From Clostridium lundense DSM 17049 (GTDB lineage: Bacteria; Bacillota; Clostridia; Clostridiales; Clostridiaceae): 64,000 bases of DNA. The DNA lies in contig NZ_JHVC01000001.1 of NCBI RefSeq assembly GCF_000619945.1, positions 372,001 to 436,000 on the forward strand, in the 5' to 3' direction. This document shows positions 9,080 to 17,276 of this stretch, piece by piece (within the stretch, counting starts at the first letter, position 1; the number at the start of each line of letters is the position of its first letter). A program made the position numbers and the translations under genes. The notes below the pieces were generated by a model, which did no database searches, had not been told where the DNA came from, and saw only the letters and a list, made by a program, of their open reading frames with translations.

Positions 9080-9112
9080 CTAAAAATCATGGGATTTTTA
9101 GAGGCTTTTTTA
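9075..9112 (+). terminator. Leader terminator (attenuator) of the alcohol dehydrogenase gene
   Basis: A perfect 13-bp stem (9075-9087 with 9094-9106), 6-base loop and a T-run form an intrinsic terminator before the ribosome site. Because the ANTAR hairpin 2 uses part of its left arm, EutV binding should prevent its formation. Confidence 0.85.
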
Positions 9113-9137
9113 TTAATTAAAAAAGGAGAAGGGTATA

Positions 9138-10301
9138 ATGAATGAATTTAAAGTTATTCCTAAAATTTATTTTGGACAAGGCTCTATTGAACATTTATGT
9201 GATATAAATGCAAGTAAAGTTTTCATTGTTACAGATCCGTTTATTGTTCAGTCCAACATGATATTAAAAATTACAGAGAAGCTTGATAAATCAGGTATTA
9301 CTTATAAAATATTCTCAGATATTGTTCCTGATCCACCAATTGAAACTATAGCAAAGGGAATAAGTGCAATGTCCGATTTTGAACCAGAAGCTATAATAAC
9401 TATAGGAGGAGGATCTTCTATAGATGCTGCAAAGGGTATAAAAATTTTTCAGTATTATATAAAAGATAAGATAGAAAAAGAAAATAAAAAAAAGCCTATA
9501 ATGATTGCAATTCCAACTACTAGTGGAACAGGATCAGAGGTTACTAATTTTTCTGTTATTACAGATAAAATTAAAAATATTAAATATCCATTAGTTGAGG
9601 ATAGTTTAACGCCAGATGAATCTATTATAGATCCAGATTTAGTTTTAACTGTGCCAAAAGGTATTACAGCAGATACAGGAATGGATGTTTTAACTCATGC
9701 TATAGAAGCTTATGTATCAACTAAGGCTTCTGATTATACTGATGCTTTAGCAGAAAAGGCAATAAAGATTGTGTTTAAATATCTAATTAAAGCATATAAA
9801 AATGGAAGTGACTTAGAAGCTAGAGAAAAAATGCATAATGCATCTTGTATAGCAGGAATGGCTTTTACTAATGCTTCACTTGGATTAAATCATGGTATGG
9901 CACATATATTAGGAGGAAAATTTCATGTACCACATGGAAAAGCAAATGCAATATTACTTCCTTATGTTATAGAATATAATTCTCAGATAAATAATTTAAG
10001 AGATAATAGAAGTTCATCTGTGGTAAAAACATATGCAGAAATATCTAAATTCTTGGGTTTATCTTGTTATAATGATAAAGAAGGTGTTAAAAGCTTAATA
10101 AGTGAAATAAAAAACATGTTAAGAACATTGAATATTCCAACTAGGATAAAGGACTTGAATATTAAGGAAGAAGAATTCTTACATGAAGTTAAAGATATGT
10201 CTAAAATAGCTATAGAAGATAGATGTAATTTAACTAATCCAAAAGTAAGTACCAGCGAAGAAGTGGAAAAGTTATTTTTAAAGGCTTATTATGGAAGATA
10301 A
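9138..10301 (+). CDS. Iron-containing alcohol dehydrogenase (EutG/PduQ-like)
   Basis: A 387-residue group III NAD(P)-dependent alcohol dehydrogenase. The dinucleotide motif GGGSSIDAAKG and the metal-binding region (DTGMDVLTHAIEAY, then GLNHGMAH and HVPHGKANA) are intact. In the eut pathway it would reduce acetaldehyde to ethanol and recycle NADH made by EutE. It is a close paralogue of the gene ending the pdu block (39140-40288). An AAAAGGAGAAGG ribosome site precedes the ATG. Its leader carries a promoter, an ANTAR dual hairpin and a terminator, so it should be induced with the eut operon although it lies upstream of eutS. No clear terminator follows, so read-through into eutS is possible. 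Confidence 0.9.
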   Translation: MNEFKVIPKIYFGQGSIEHLCDINASKVFIVTDPFIVQSNMILKITEKLDKSGITYKIFSDIVPDPPIETIAKGISAMSDFEPEAIITIGGGSSIDAAKGIKIFQYYIKDKIEKENKKKPIMIAIPTTSGTGSEVTNFSVITDKIKNIKYPLVEDSLTPDESIIDPDLVLTVPKGITADTGMDVLTHAIEAYVSTKASDYTDALAEKAIKIVFKYLIKAYKNGSDLEAREKMHNASCIAGMAFTNASLGLNHGMAHILGGKFHVPHGKANAILLPYVIEYNSQINNLRDNRSSSVVKTYAEISKFLGLSCYNDKEGVKSLISEIKNMLRTLNIPTRIKDLNIKEEEFLHEVKDMSKIAIEDRCNLTNPKVSTSEEVEKLFLKAYYGR

Positions 10302-10348
10302 ATATATAACAAATATTTAGAAAAAAATATATATTTAGATAAATTTTA

Positions 10349-10377
10349 TTGACATGTAAACCTTTTAGAGATAAAAT
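10349..10377 (+). promoter_or_regulatory. Sigma-A type promoter of the eut operon
   Basis: TTGACA (10349-10354), a 17-base spacer and TAAAAT (10372-10377). It has the same -35 and -10 sequences as the alcohol dehydrogenase promoter. The expected start, near 10384, falls about 15 bases before the first ANTAR hairpin. Confidence 0.8.
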
Positions 10378-10399
10378 ATATTTATAAAAGTAAATAATA

Positions 10400-10439
10400 A
10401 ATCACAATGAAGTGATTATTTAGTGAAGCAAAGAAGCTT
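10400..10439 (+). promoter_or_regulatory. EutV (ANTAR) dual-hairpin target in the eutS leader
   Basis: Hairpin 1: AATCAC/GTGATT closing AATGAA (10400-10417). Hairpin 2: AAGC/GCTT closing AAAGAA (10426-10439). Both six-base loops have A1 and G4. About 8 bases separate the hairpins, and the right arm of hairpin 2 overlaps the left arm of the terminator at 10434-10487. This matches the EutV-controlled leaders described in Enterococcus and Listeria. Confidence 0.85.
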
Positions 10440-10487
10440 TTTAAATTATACGGTGTATTGCGTATATTTAAAAAGCTTTTATTTTTA
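10434..10487 (+). terminator. Leader terminator (attenuator) before eutS
   Basis: A 13-bp stem (10434-10446 with 10466-10478) is followed by T-rich sequence, upstream of the eutS ribosome site. It is the default structure when EutV is not phosphorylated. Confidence 0.8.
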
Positions 10488-10520
10488 ATAAAAATATCTA
10501 TAGTGCAAAGGGGTGATATC

Positions 10521-10865
10521 TTGGAAGAAAAGCAAAGAGTTATACAGGAGTATGTACCAGGTAAACAGGTAACATTAGCCCATGTAATTGCACACCCCGA
10601 TGGAAATTTATATAGAAAACTGGGACTCAGCGATGAATATAAAGAGGCTATAGGTATACTTACTATAACTCCTAGTGAAGCTTCAATAATAGCAGCAGAT
10701 GTAGCAAGAAAAGCAGCAAATATAGAAATAGGATTTGTAGACAGGTTTAGTGGTTCTTTAATTATAGTAGGAGATGTAGCTAGTGTAGAAGAAGCTTTGA
10801 AGGAAGTGATGAATGTATTAACCAATATACTGTCATTTACTCCTTCAAAAATTACCAAATCATAG
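10521..10865 (+). CDS. eutS: Microcompartment shell protein EutS (circularly permuted BMC-H, PduU-like)
   Basis: A 114-residue BMC-domain protein of the EutS/PduU type: an N-terminal strand segment (RVIQEYVPGKQVTLAHVIAHP) leads into a BMC fold (AIGILTITPSEASIIAADVARKA), the permuted order of this subfamily. Such proteins form hexagonal shell tiles with a capped pore. I chose the TTG at 10521 because AAAGGGGTGAT lies just upstream; the open frame extends back to 10458, but that part covers the leader terminator. First gene of the eut operon, 13 bases before eutP. Confidence 0.9.
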   Translation: MEEKQRVIQEYVPGKQVTLAHVIAHPDGNLYRKLGLSDEYKEAIGILTITPSEASIIAADVARKAANIEIGFVDRFSGSLIIVGDVASVEEALKEVMNVLTNILSFTPSKITKS

Positions 10866-10878
10866 GAGGAATTGCATC

Positions 10879-11307
10879 TTGAAGAAAGTGATGTTAATAG
10901 GTAAAACAGGATGTGGTAAAACTACATTAAGTCAGGCTCTTCAAAAGGAGTTAATAACATATAAGAAAACTCAAGCTGTTGAATATTATAGAGATATAAT
11001 AGATACTCCAGGGGAGTACATAGAGAACAGGGTATATTATAATGCGCTTATAGTATCATCATATGATTGTGACATAATAGCGTTAGTACAAGATTGCACA
11101 AGTGATGAGAATTTTTTTCCCCCTAATTTCTCTTCTATATTTTGCAAACCAGTAATAGGTATTATAACAAAAATAGATTTATGTACATGTAATAGAAAGA
11201 TTAATATTGCTACAAATTATTTAATTAATAGTGGTGTAAGTGAGATATTTAAAGTGAGTTCTATAAATAATGAAGGCATAGATAAAATAAGAGAAATATT
11301 ACAATAG
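10879..11307 (+). CDS. eutP: EutP/PduV-type small GTPase-like protein
   Basis: A 142-residue P-loop protein. Walker A GKTGCGKT is at residues 8-15, DTPGEY supplies the G3-type motif and TKID the G4 motif, so it looks able to bind GTP. Family members are linked to microcompartments in eut and pdu operons (PduV associates with the shell; acetate kinase activity has been reported for EutP in enteric bacteria). The TTG start follows AGGAGGA with good spacing. Lies between eutS and eutV, as in other Firmicutes eut operons. Its exact job here is not certain. Confidence 0.85.
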   Translation: MKKVMLIGKTGCGKTTLSQALQKELITYKKTQAVEYYRDIIDTPGEYIENRVYYNALIVSSYDCDIIALVQDCTSDENFFPPNFSSIFCKPVIGIITKIDLCTCNRKINIATNYLINSGVSEIFKVSSINNEGIDKIREILQ

Positions 11308-11384
11308 AACTTTATGTTTTTCACCAACTATGATATTATAGAATATATGGTAAAAAATAACTTAAAACATAAAGGGGGTTAATT

Positions 11385-11954
11385 ATGAGCAGAAATATAG
11401 TAATAGCCGATGATGAGCCTATTACTAGAATGGATCTACGTGAAATGTTGGAAGAGGTTGGCTACAATGTAGTAGGAGAGGCCTCGGATGGATTTGATGC
11501 AGTAGAGTTATGCAAGAAATTTAATCCCGATATTGTAATAATGGATGTAAAGATGCCATTATTAGATGGAATAAAGGCTTCAAATATTATCATAAATGAA
11601 GAAACAGCAGGTGCAATAGTGTTACTTACAGCTTATAGTGATAAGGATTTCATTGAAGAAGCAAAAAAAGCTGGAGTAATGGGATATCTAGTAAAACCAA
11701 TAGATGAAAAATCTTTAATACCGACTTTGGAAATTGCAGAATATAAGGGAATGGAAATAAAACAAATAAAAAAAATAGCAAGAGAAACTAAGGACAAGCT
11801 TGAATCAAGAAAAATAATAGAAAAAGCAAAAGGAATATTAATGGAACAGTACAACCTATGCGAGGAGGAAGCATTTCAAAAGTTAAGAAAACTAAGTATG
11901 GATAAGAGATGTGCTATGAAAGATATTGCATCAATAATAATTATGAATAAATAA
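11385..11954 (+). CDS. eutV: Response regulator EutV with ANTAR RNA-binding domain
   Basis: A 189-residue antiterminator. An N-terminal receiver domain (about 1-120) has the acidic pocket D9/D10, phosphoacceptor D54 and a late lysine in LVKP; a C-terminal ANTAR helical domain (about 137-187) contains RKIIEKAKGILME, the family hallmark. When phosphorylated by EutW it should bind paired hairpins in nascent RNA and block terminator formation. Three matching targets are found in this window (9040, 10400 and 13394). Start ATG 11385 follows AAGGGGG. Only 15 bases separate it from eutW, so the pair is co-expressed. Confidence 0.95.
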   Translation: MSRNIVIADDEPITRMDLREMLEEVGYNVVGEASDGFDAVELCKKFNPDIVIMDVKMPLLDGIKASNIIINEETAGAIVLLTAYSDKDFIEEAKKAGVMGYLVKPIDEKSLIPTLEIAEYKGMEIKQIKKIARETKDKLESRKIIEKAKGILMEQYNLCEEEAFQKLRKLSMDKRCAMKDIASIIIMNK

Positions 11955-11969
11955 TATAAGGTGACTGTA

Positions 11970-13388
11970 ATGAGTATGATTAGAAAATTATGTAAAGAAT
12001 ATACGGATTTATCTAATAAGGACATAGAAAAGCTAGAAAGTATTGAGGGTATACTTCAAGGAATAGCTGACTTAGCTAAGGCTGATGTGTTTATTGATTG
12101 TCCAACAAGAGATTCTAACGAAGCTATTGTAGTAGCAGAGGCTAAACCATACAATGTACCCTCTATGTATAAAAAAAGTGTTGTAGGTCAGTTAGCATTA
12201 AGAGATAATGAACCAGCAGCATTAAGAACTCTAGAATTAGGGCTTACTACAATAAATTTAAAAGCTGTAACTCAAGAGAATGCTAATGTGACACAAAAAG
12301 TGGCACCTATAAAAAACAGTGAGGGAAGGACTATAGGAGTACTTATTTTAGAACAGGATATAACTGAACATATAAACAATAATAGACATATGCAAATGCT
12401 TACAGAGACTACAGAACAACTTACAGAAACTATTGTATCTTTAACTAGCACAAATAATGAGGATAATATTACATATCATTTAAATGATGCTATAATGATA
12501 TTTAATTCTAATGGAATAGCAGTGTTTTCTAATCCTGTTGCCAATTTATTGTATAAAAAATTAGGATATAAAGATAAGTTAATTGGAATGAGTTTTGAAA
12601 ATTTAGCTTTGGATGGAAGAACTTTTAACCCTATGGTTAAAGACGGAAATTCAATTGCATCTGAGGTTACTGTGGGAAAGTTATGTTTACAGATAAAATA
12701 TATTTTAACAAAACCTAAAAATGATCGTATAAAAATGTTAATGATAGTTAGAGATATTACAGAAGTGAAAGAAAAAGAGAAAGAATTAATTTTAAAATCA
12801 GTAGCTATAAAAGAAATACATCATAGAGTTAAAAATAATTTACAAACCATAGCTAGTCTTTTAAGACTTCAATCTAGAAGAATAGATAATGACCTTACAA
12901 AATATGCTTTAAATGAAAGTATTAGTAGGATATTAAGCATAGCAGCTACTCATGAATTATTAGCTCAAAATGGAATAGATGATATAGATATTAAGGAAGT
13001 TATATTGAGGATAAAAGCAAATATATTAAGATTTTTTAGTATATCATCTAAAAATATTATCATAAATGTACAGGGGGATAGTATACAAATAAATTCAGAT
13101 AAAGCAACATCTATTGCCCTTATTGTAAATGAAATATTACAAAATTCATTAGAACATGCATTTATAGATAAAAACGAAGGGGAAATAAATATCTATATTG
13201 AAAAAGGGACAAGTTATTGTAAGTTGATTATAGAGGATAACGGAAGAGGATTTGATCCAAAATGTATTAATCCAGAAAATTTAGGATTAAATATAGTGAG
13301 AAGTATAGTAAAAGACAAATTAAATGGAAGTTTAAATATATATTCAAGTAATAGTGGAACAAAAGTTGAATTTGATTTTAAAAATTAA
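11970..13388 (+). CDS. eutW: Sensor histidine kinase EutW
   Basis: A 472-residue soluble sensor kinase of the HisKA_2/HWE-like class. The N-terminal part (about 1-270) contains sensory GAF/PAS-like regions with no transmembrane segments, so it should sense ethanolamine in the cytoplasm. The phosphoacceptor helix reads EIHHRVKNNLQTIASLLRLQ and the ATPase domain has NEILQNSLEHAF (N box) and EDNGRGFDP (G1 box). I preferred ATG 11970 to GTG 11961, because AAGGTGA at 11958-11964 is a ribosome site for the ATG. It phosphorylates EutV. The ANTAR leader for eutA starts just 5 bases after its stop codon. Confidence 0.92.
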   Translation: MSMIRKLCKEYTDLSNKDIEKLESIEGILQGIADLAKADVFIDCPTRDSNEAIVVAEAKPYNVPSMYKKSVVGQLALRDNEPAALRTLELGLTTINLKAVTQENANVTQKVAPIKNSEGRTIGVLILEQDITEHINNNRHMQMLTETTEQLTETIVSLTSTNNEDNITYHLNDAIMIFNSNGIAVFSNPVANLLYKKLGYKDKLIGMSFENLALDGRTFNPMVKDGNSIASEVTVGKLCLQIKYILTKPKNDRIKMLMIVRDITEVKEKEKELILKSVAIKEIHHRVKNNLQTIASLLRLQSRRIDNDLTKYALNESISRILSIAATHELLAQNGIDDIDIKEVILRIKANILRFFSISSKNIIINVQGDSIQINSDKATSIALIVNEILQNSLEHAFIDKNEGEINIYIEKGTSYCKLIIEDNGRGFDPKCINPENLGLNIVRSIVKDKLNGSLNIYSSNSGTKVEFDFKN

Positions 13389-13393
13389 ATATT

Positions 13394-13432
13394 AAGCACA
13401 AAGGTGTGTTTATTTAAAAAGGCAAAGGAGCC
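13394..13432 (+). promoter_or_regulatory. EutV (ANTAR) dual-hairpin target before eutA
   Basis: Hairpin 1: AAGCAC/GTGTTT (one G-T pair) closing AAAGGT (13394-13411). Hairpin 2: GGC/GCC closing AAAGGA (13421-13432). Both loops have A1 and G4. The stem of hairpin 2 is short, and its right arm runs into the left arm of the terminator that follows. With no promoter visible, this acts as an internal checkpoint between eutVW and the catabolic genes. Confidence 0.8.
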
Positions 13433-13470
13433 CAGAATTATACTCTTAAAGTATAGTTCTGGGTTTTTAT
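13431..13470 (+). terminator. Attenuator terminator between eutW and eutA
   Basis: A 13-bp stem (13431-13443 with 13451-13463, one G-T pair) with a 7-base loop and a TTTTTATT tail. It separates the regulatory genes from eutA-eutQ and competes with ANTAR hairpin 2. Confidence 0.85.
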
Positions 13471-13508
13471 TATATATATTAGTGCTTTAAGGAAAAGAGG
13501 GAAGTAAA

Positions 13509-14936
13509 TTGAGTGAAGATATATTAAGTGTAGGAATAGACATAGGAACTTCTACAACCCAACTTGTATTTAGCAAAATAATTATTGAAAATATGGCTTC
13601 TAGTTTTTCCATTCCAAGAATTGTAATAGTTGATAAAAAGATAATTTATGAAAGTGATATATATTTTACTCCTTTAATATCACAAAATGAAATAGATGGA
13701 GTAAAAATAAGACAAATAATAGAGGAAGAATACAAAAAAGCAGGAGTAAAGTTAAGTGATGTTAATACAGGAGCGGTAATAATTACAGGGGAAACAGCTA
13801 GAAAAGAAAATGCTAATGAAGTTTTACAAAATTTAAGTGGATTTGCAGGAGATTTTGTTGTTGCTACTGCAGGCCCAGATTTGGAATCTATAATTGCAGG
13901 AAAAGGAGCCGGGGCAGCGGCTATTTCTAAGGAAAAAGGTTCTATTGTAGCAAATTTGGATATAGGAGGAGGAACCACAAATTTAGCTGTATTTAAAGAT
14001 GGAGAGGTTATAGATACTGGTTGTTTAGATATAGGAGGAAGGCTTATAAAGTTAAAACAAAACACAATAGAATATATTTCTCCAAAAATAAAGGAGCTAT
14101 GTAAATTTAAAAATATAGATTTAAAAGAAGGAATGAAAGTAGATTTAGATATTGTTAATAGAGTGGTAGTTGCAATGGTAAATATTCTAGAAGAAGCACT
14201 TGGATTAAGAGAACAATCTTCAAGTTATAAAAAGATTGTAACAAATAAAGGATTGAAGCTAGATTATAAAATTGATTATGTTACTTTTTCTGGAGGAGTA
14301 GCGGATTGTATTTATAAAGATATTAGTGAAGATTTATTTAAATTTGGGGATATAGGAATATTACTTGGAAAAGGAATAAAGCAGTCTAATATAGCAGAAA
14401 AGATGAAGATAGAAATACCAAAGGAAACTATAAGAGCTACTGTGGTCGGAGCAGGTTCACATACTACTGAAATTAGTGGAAGTACAATAACATTTACAAA
14501 GGATTTATTCCCAATAAAAAATGTGCCTATATTAAAGCTTTCATCTATGGATGAGGCTTATGATTATAAAAATACAGCTAGTGTAATAAAAGAAAAACTT
14601 AAATGGTTTAATGTAGAAGATGGTATGCAGAATGTAGCCATTGCATTAAAGGGGGTGAAAAATCCAAGCTTTAAACAGGTTGAGAATATAGCCAAAGTTC
14701 TACTTGAAGGCATGAATAATATTTTAAATGAAAAGTTTCCAGTGTTTATAGTTGTAGAAAATGATATGGCTAAAGTTTTGGGACAAACAATATATAGACT
14801 TCTTAAAGGAAACAAAGAGGTAATATGCATAGACAGTATAAAAGTTGAAAATGGAGATTATATTGATGTTGGTAGACCACTTGCAAATGGCAGGGTTCTT
14901 CCTGTTGTTGTAAAAACATTAGTTTTAAATTGTTAA
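13509..14936 (+). CDS. eutA: Ethanolamine ammonia-lyase reactivating factor EutA
   Basis: A 475-residue actin/Hsp70-fold ATPase that exchanges damaged cobalamin from EutBC for intact cofactor. The two nucleotide-binding signatures are visible: VGIDIGTSTTQLVF near the N-terminus and NLDIGGGTTNLAVF near residue 155. Length is normal for the family. The start is TTG after GAGGGAAG, and the gene lies just downstream of the internal ANTAR attenuator, so its expression and that of everything to eutQ should depend on EutV. 25 bases separate it from eutB. Confidence 0.92.
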   Translation: MSEDILSVGIDIGTSTTQLVFSKIIIENMASSFSIPRIVIVDKKIIYESDIYFTPLISQNEIDGVKIRQIIEEEYKKAGVKLSDVNTGAVIITGETARKENANEVLQNLSGFAGDFVVATAGPDLESIIAGKGAGAAAISKEKGSIVANLDIGGGTTNLAVFKDGEVIDTGCLDIGGRLIKLKQNTIEYISPKIKELCKFKNIDLKEGMKVDLDIVNRVVVAMVNILEEALGLREQSSSYKKIVTNKGLKLDYKIDYVTFSGGVADCIYKDISEDLFKFGDIGILLGKGIKQSNIAEKMKIEIPKETIRATVVGAGSHTTEISGSTITFTKDLFPIKNVPILKLSSMDEAYDYKNTASVIKEKLKWFNVEDGMQNVAIALKGVKNPSFKQVENIAKVLLEGMNNILNEKFPVFIVVENDMAKVLGQTIYRLLKGNKEVICIDSIKVENGDYIDVGRPLANGRVLPVVVKTLVLNC

Positions 14937-14961
14937 AGTTTAAAGTGAGAGGTGGATTTTT

Positions 14962-16326
14962 ATGAAACTTAAAACTAGCTTATTTGGCCAAAGCTATCAA
15001 TTCAAATCAATTAAAGAAGTATTGGCAAAGGCTAACGAGGAAAAATCAGGAGATAAGTTGGCAGGTATTTGTGCTGCATCTGTTCAAGAGAGGATAGCAG
15101 CTAAGGTGGTATTAAGTAATTTAACATTAGGGGATTTGAGAAATAATCCAGTAGTGGCTTATGAAGATGATGAAGTAACTAGAATAATCCAAGATGCAGT
15201 AAATGAAAAAATATATAATGACATAAAGAACTGGACAGTGGCAGAATTTAGAGAATGGATATTAGATGATCACACTACTGGTGAGGAAATAAAAAGAGCT
15301 AGTAGAGGAATTACCAGTGAAATTGTAGCAGCAGTAGCAAAATTAATGTCAAATTTAGACCTTATTTATGGAGCAAGAAAAATAAGAATAAGTGCTCATT
15401 GCAATACAACCATAGGACTTGAAGGAACATTATCAGCAAGATTACAACCAAATCACCCTACAGATAATATAGATGGAATAATGGCTTCTTTAATGGAAGG
15501 TTTGAGCTATGGTGTAGGAGATGCTGTTATAGGATTAAATCCTGTAGAAGATACAGTTGCTGGTGTAACAAGAGTTTTAAATAAATTCCATGAATTTAAG
15601 GAAGAATGGAAAGTACCTACACAGTGTTGTGTTCTTGCTCATGTAACTACTCAAATGGAGGCAATAAGAAAAGGCGCTCCTTCAGATCTTATATTCCAAA
15701 GTATTGCAGGAAGTGAAAAAGGAAATAAAGCTTTTGGAATTACAGGTGGATTACTTGATGAAGCTAGAGCATTAGCTTTAAAAGAAGGTACAGCTACTGG
15801 ACCAAATGTTATGTATTTTGAAACAGGACAAGGTTCTGAATTGTCTTCAGATTCACACCATGGTGCAGACCAAGTAACAATGGAAGCAAGATGTTATGGT
15901 TTTGCTAAAAGATATAGTCCTTTCTTAGTTAATACAGTTGTTGGTTTTATAGGACCTGAGTTCCTATATGATAACAAACAAGTAATTAGAGCGGGACTGG
16001 AAGATCACTTTATGGGAAAACTTACAGGAATTCCAATGGGGTGTGATGCTTGTTATACAAATCATATGAAAGCAGATCAAAATGATATAGAGAACTTAGC
16101 TGTGCTATTATCAAATGCAGGATGTAATTACTTTATGGGAATACCTCATGGTGATGATGTAATGCTTAATTATCAGTGTACAGGATATCATGAAACTCCA
16201 ACATTAAGACAGTTACTAAATTTAAGACCTATAAAAGAATTTGAACAGTGGTTAGAAAAAATGGGTTTAATGGAAAATGGAAGATTAACTGACAAAGCAG
16301 GAGATGCATCAATTTTCCTCAAATAG
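14962..16326 (+). CDS. eutB: Ethanolamine ammonia-lyase large subunit
   Basis: The 454-residue catalytic TIM-barrel subunit of the adenosylcobalamin-dependent lyase that splits ethanolamine into acetaldehyde and ammonia. The sequence is well conserved over its full length (for instance SAHCNTTIGLEGTLSARLQP and the substrate-pocket region around SELSSDSHHGADQVTMEARC). It has a strong GAGAGGTGG ribosome site and an ATG start. It assembles with EutC inside the microcompartment lumen; EutB itself has no added targeting helix, so EutC probably brings the complex in. Confidence 0.97.
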   Translation: MKLKTSLFGQSYQFKSIKEVLAKANEEKSGDKLAGICAASVQERIAAKVVLSNLTLGDLRNNPVVAYEDDEVTRIIQDAVNEKIYNDIKNWTVAEFREWILDDHTTGEEIKRASRGITSEIVAAVAKLMSNLDLIYGARKIRISAHCNTTIGLEGTLSARLQPNHPTDNIDGIMASLMEGLSYGVGDAVIGLNPVEDTVAGVTRVLNKFHEFKEEWKVPTQCCVLAHVTTQMEAIRKGAPSDLIFQSIAGSEKGNKAFGITGGLLDEARALALKEGTATGPNVMYFETGQGSELSSDSHHGADQVTMEARCYGFAKRYSPFLVNTVVGFIGPEFLYDNKQVIRAGLEDHFMGKLTGIPMGCDACYTNHMKADQNDIENLAVLLSNAGCNYFMGIPHGDDVMLNYQCTGYHETPTLRQLLNLRPIKEFEQWLEKMGLMENGRLTDKAGDASIFLK

Positions 16327-16365
16327 AGGAGGGAATATATTTAAGTAAATGGAGGAGTGAATTAT

Positions 16366-17259
16366 ATGATTAATGAAAAGGACATAATGAAGTTAGTGGA
16401 ACAGGTTATGTTGGAATTAAATAAAAACAATAATGAAGAAAACTCTTGTTCCAGTAAGGATATTATAGATGAATGCAAAAATGTAATGGCTGAAGAGGGA
16501 GAAATTCCAGATATAACTGAAGTAAATTTAAAGAGTCAGATATTGGTTCCAAATCCAGCAAATAAAGAGGAATTTTTAAAGTTAAAAAATGCTACTCCTG
16601 CAAGGCTAGGAGTTTGGAGAGCAGGTCCAAGATATAAAACTGAAACTATGTTAAGATTTAGAGCTGACCATGCAGTAGCAATGGATGCAGTATTTAATGA
16701 TGTTTCGGAAGAGTTTTTAAAGGAAATGAACTTGGTATCTATAAAGACAAAATGCAGTAATAAAGATGAATATTTAACAAGACCTGATTTAGGTAGAAAA
16801 TTTGATGAAGAAGAATTACAGATTATAAAAGATAAGTGTGTTAAAAGTCCTCAAGTACAAATATATGTATCTGATGGATTAAGTTCTACTTCAATTGAAG
16901 CAAATGTAAGAGACGTATTACCAGCTATAATGCAAGGACTTGAAGGATATGGAATAAAAGTAGGCACTCCATTCTTTGTAAAATATGGAAGAGTACCAGC
17001 CATGGATGTAATTTCTGAGACAATGGGTGCAGAGGTAACTTGTGTACTTATAGGGGAAAGACCTGGCCTTGCAACTGGAGAAAGTATGAGTGCTTATATT
17101 GCATACAAAGCTACAGTAGATATGCCAGAAGCAAGAAGGACAGTTGTATCTAATATTCATAAGGGAGGAACACCTCCTGTTGAAGCAGGTGCACATATTG
17201 CGGATATTATAAAATTAATGCTTGAGAAAAAAGCTAGCGGTCTTGATCTAAAACTTTAA
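16366..17259 (+). CDS. eutC: Ethanolamine ammonia-lyase small subunit
   Basis: A 297-residue subunit that helps bind cobalamin in EutBC. The body is typical EutC (TPARLGVWRAGPRY, FRADHAVAMDAV, IGERPGLATGESMSAYI). In front of it is an extension beginning INEKDIMKLVEQVMLELNK, an amphipathic helix like those that target cargo into microcompartments, followed by an Asn/Glu-rich linker. ATG 16366 is preferred to GTG 16357 because GGAGGAGTGA lies directly upstream of the ATG and overlaps the GTG. Confidence 0.95.
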   Translation: MINEKDIMKLVEQVMLELNKNNNEENSCSSKDIIDECKNVMAEEGEIPDITEVNLKSQILVPNPANKEEFLKLKNATPARLGVWRAGPRYKTETMLRFRADHAVAMDAVFNDVSEEFLKEMNLVSIKTKCSNKDEYLTRPDLGRKFDEEELQIIKDKCVKSPQVQIYVSDGLSSTSIEANVRDVLPAIMQGLEGYGIKVGTPFFVKYGRVPAMDVISETMGAEVTCVLIGERPGLATGESMSAYIAYKATVDMPEARRTVVSNIHKGGTPPVEAGAHIADIIKLMLEKKASGLDLKL

Positions 17260-17276
17260 GTTTGGAGGGGAAATTC

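Noticed and set aside
9075..9112. Terminator of the yhaO/yhaN operon
   Set aside because: A promoter at 8986-9014 and two ANTAR hairpins lie between yhaN and this stem, so it is read as a leader attenuator of the alcohol dehydrogenase gene; it may still stop read-through from yhaN.
10382..10858. 158-codon minus-strand ORF over eutS and its leader
   Set aside because: Overlaps the leader hairpins and eutS on the opposite strand; no start signal and no recognisable protein.
13646..14065. 139-codon minus-strand ORF within eutA
   Set aside because: Shadow of the eutA reading frame; low-complexity composition and no ribosome site.
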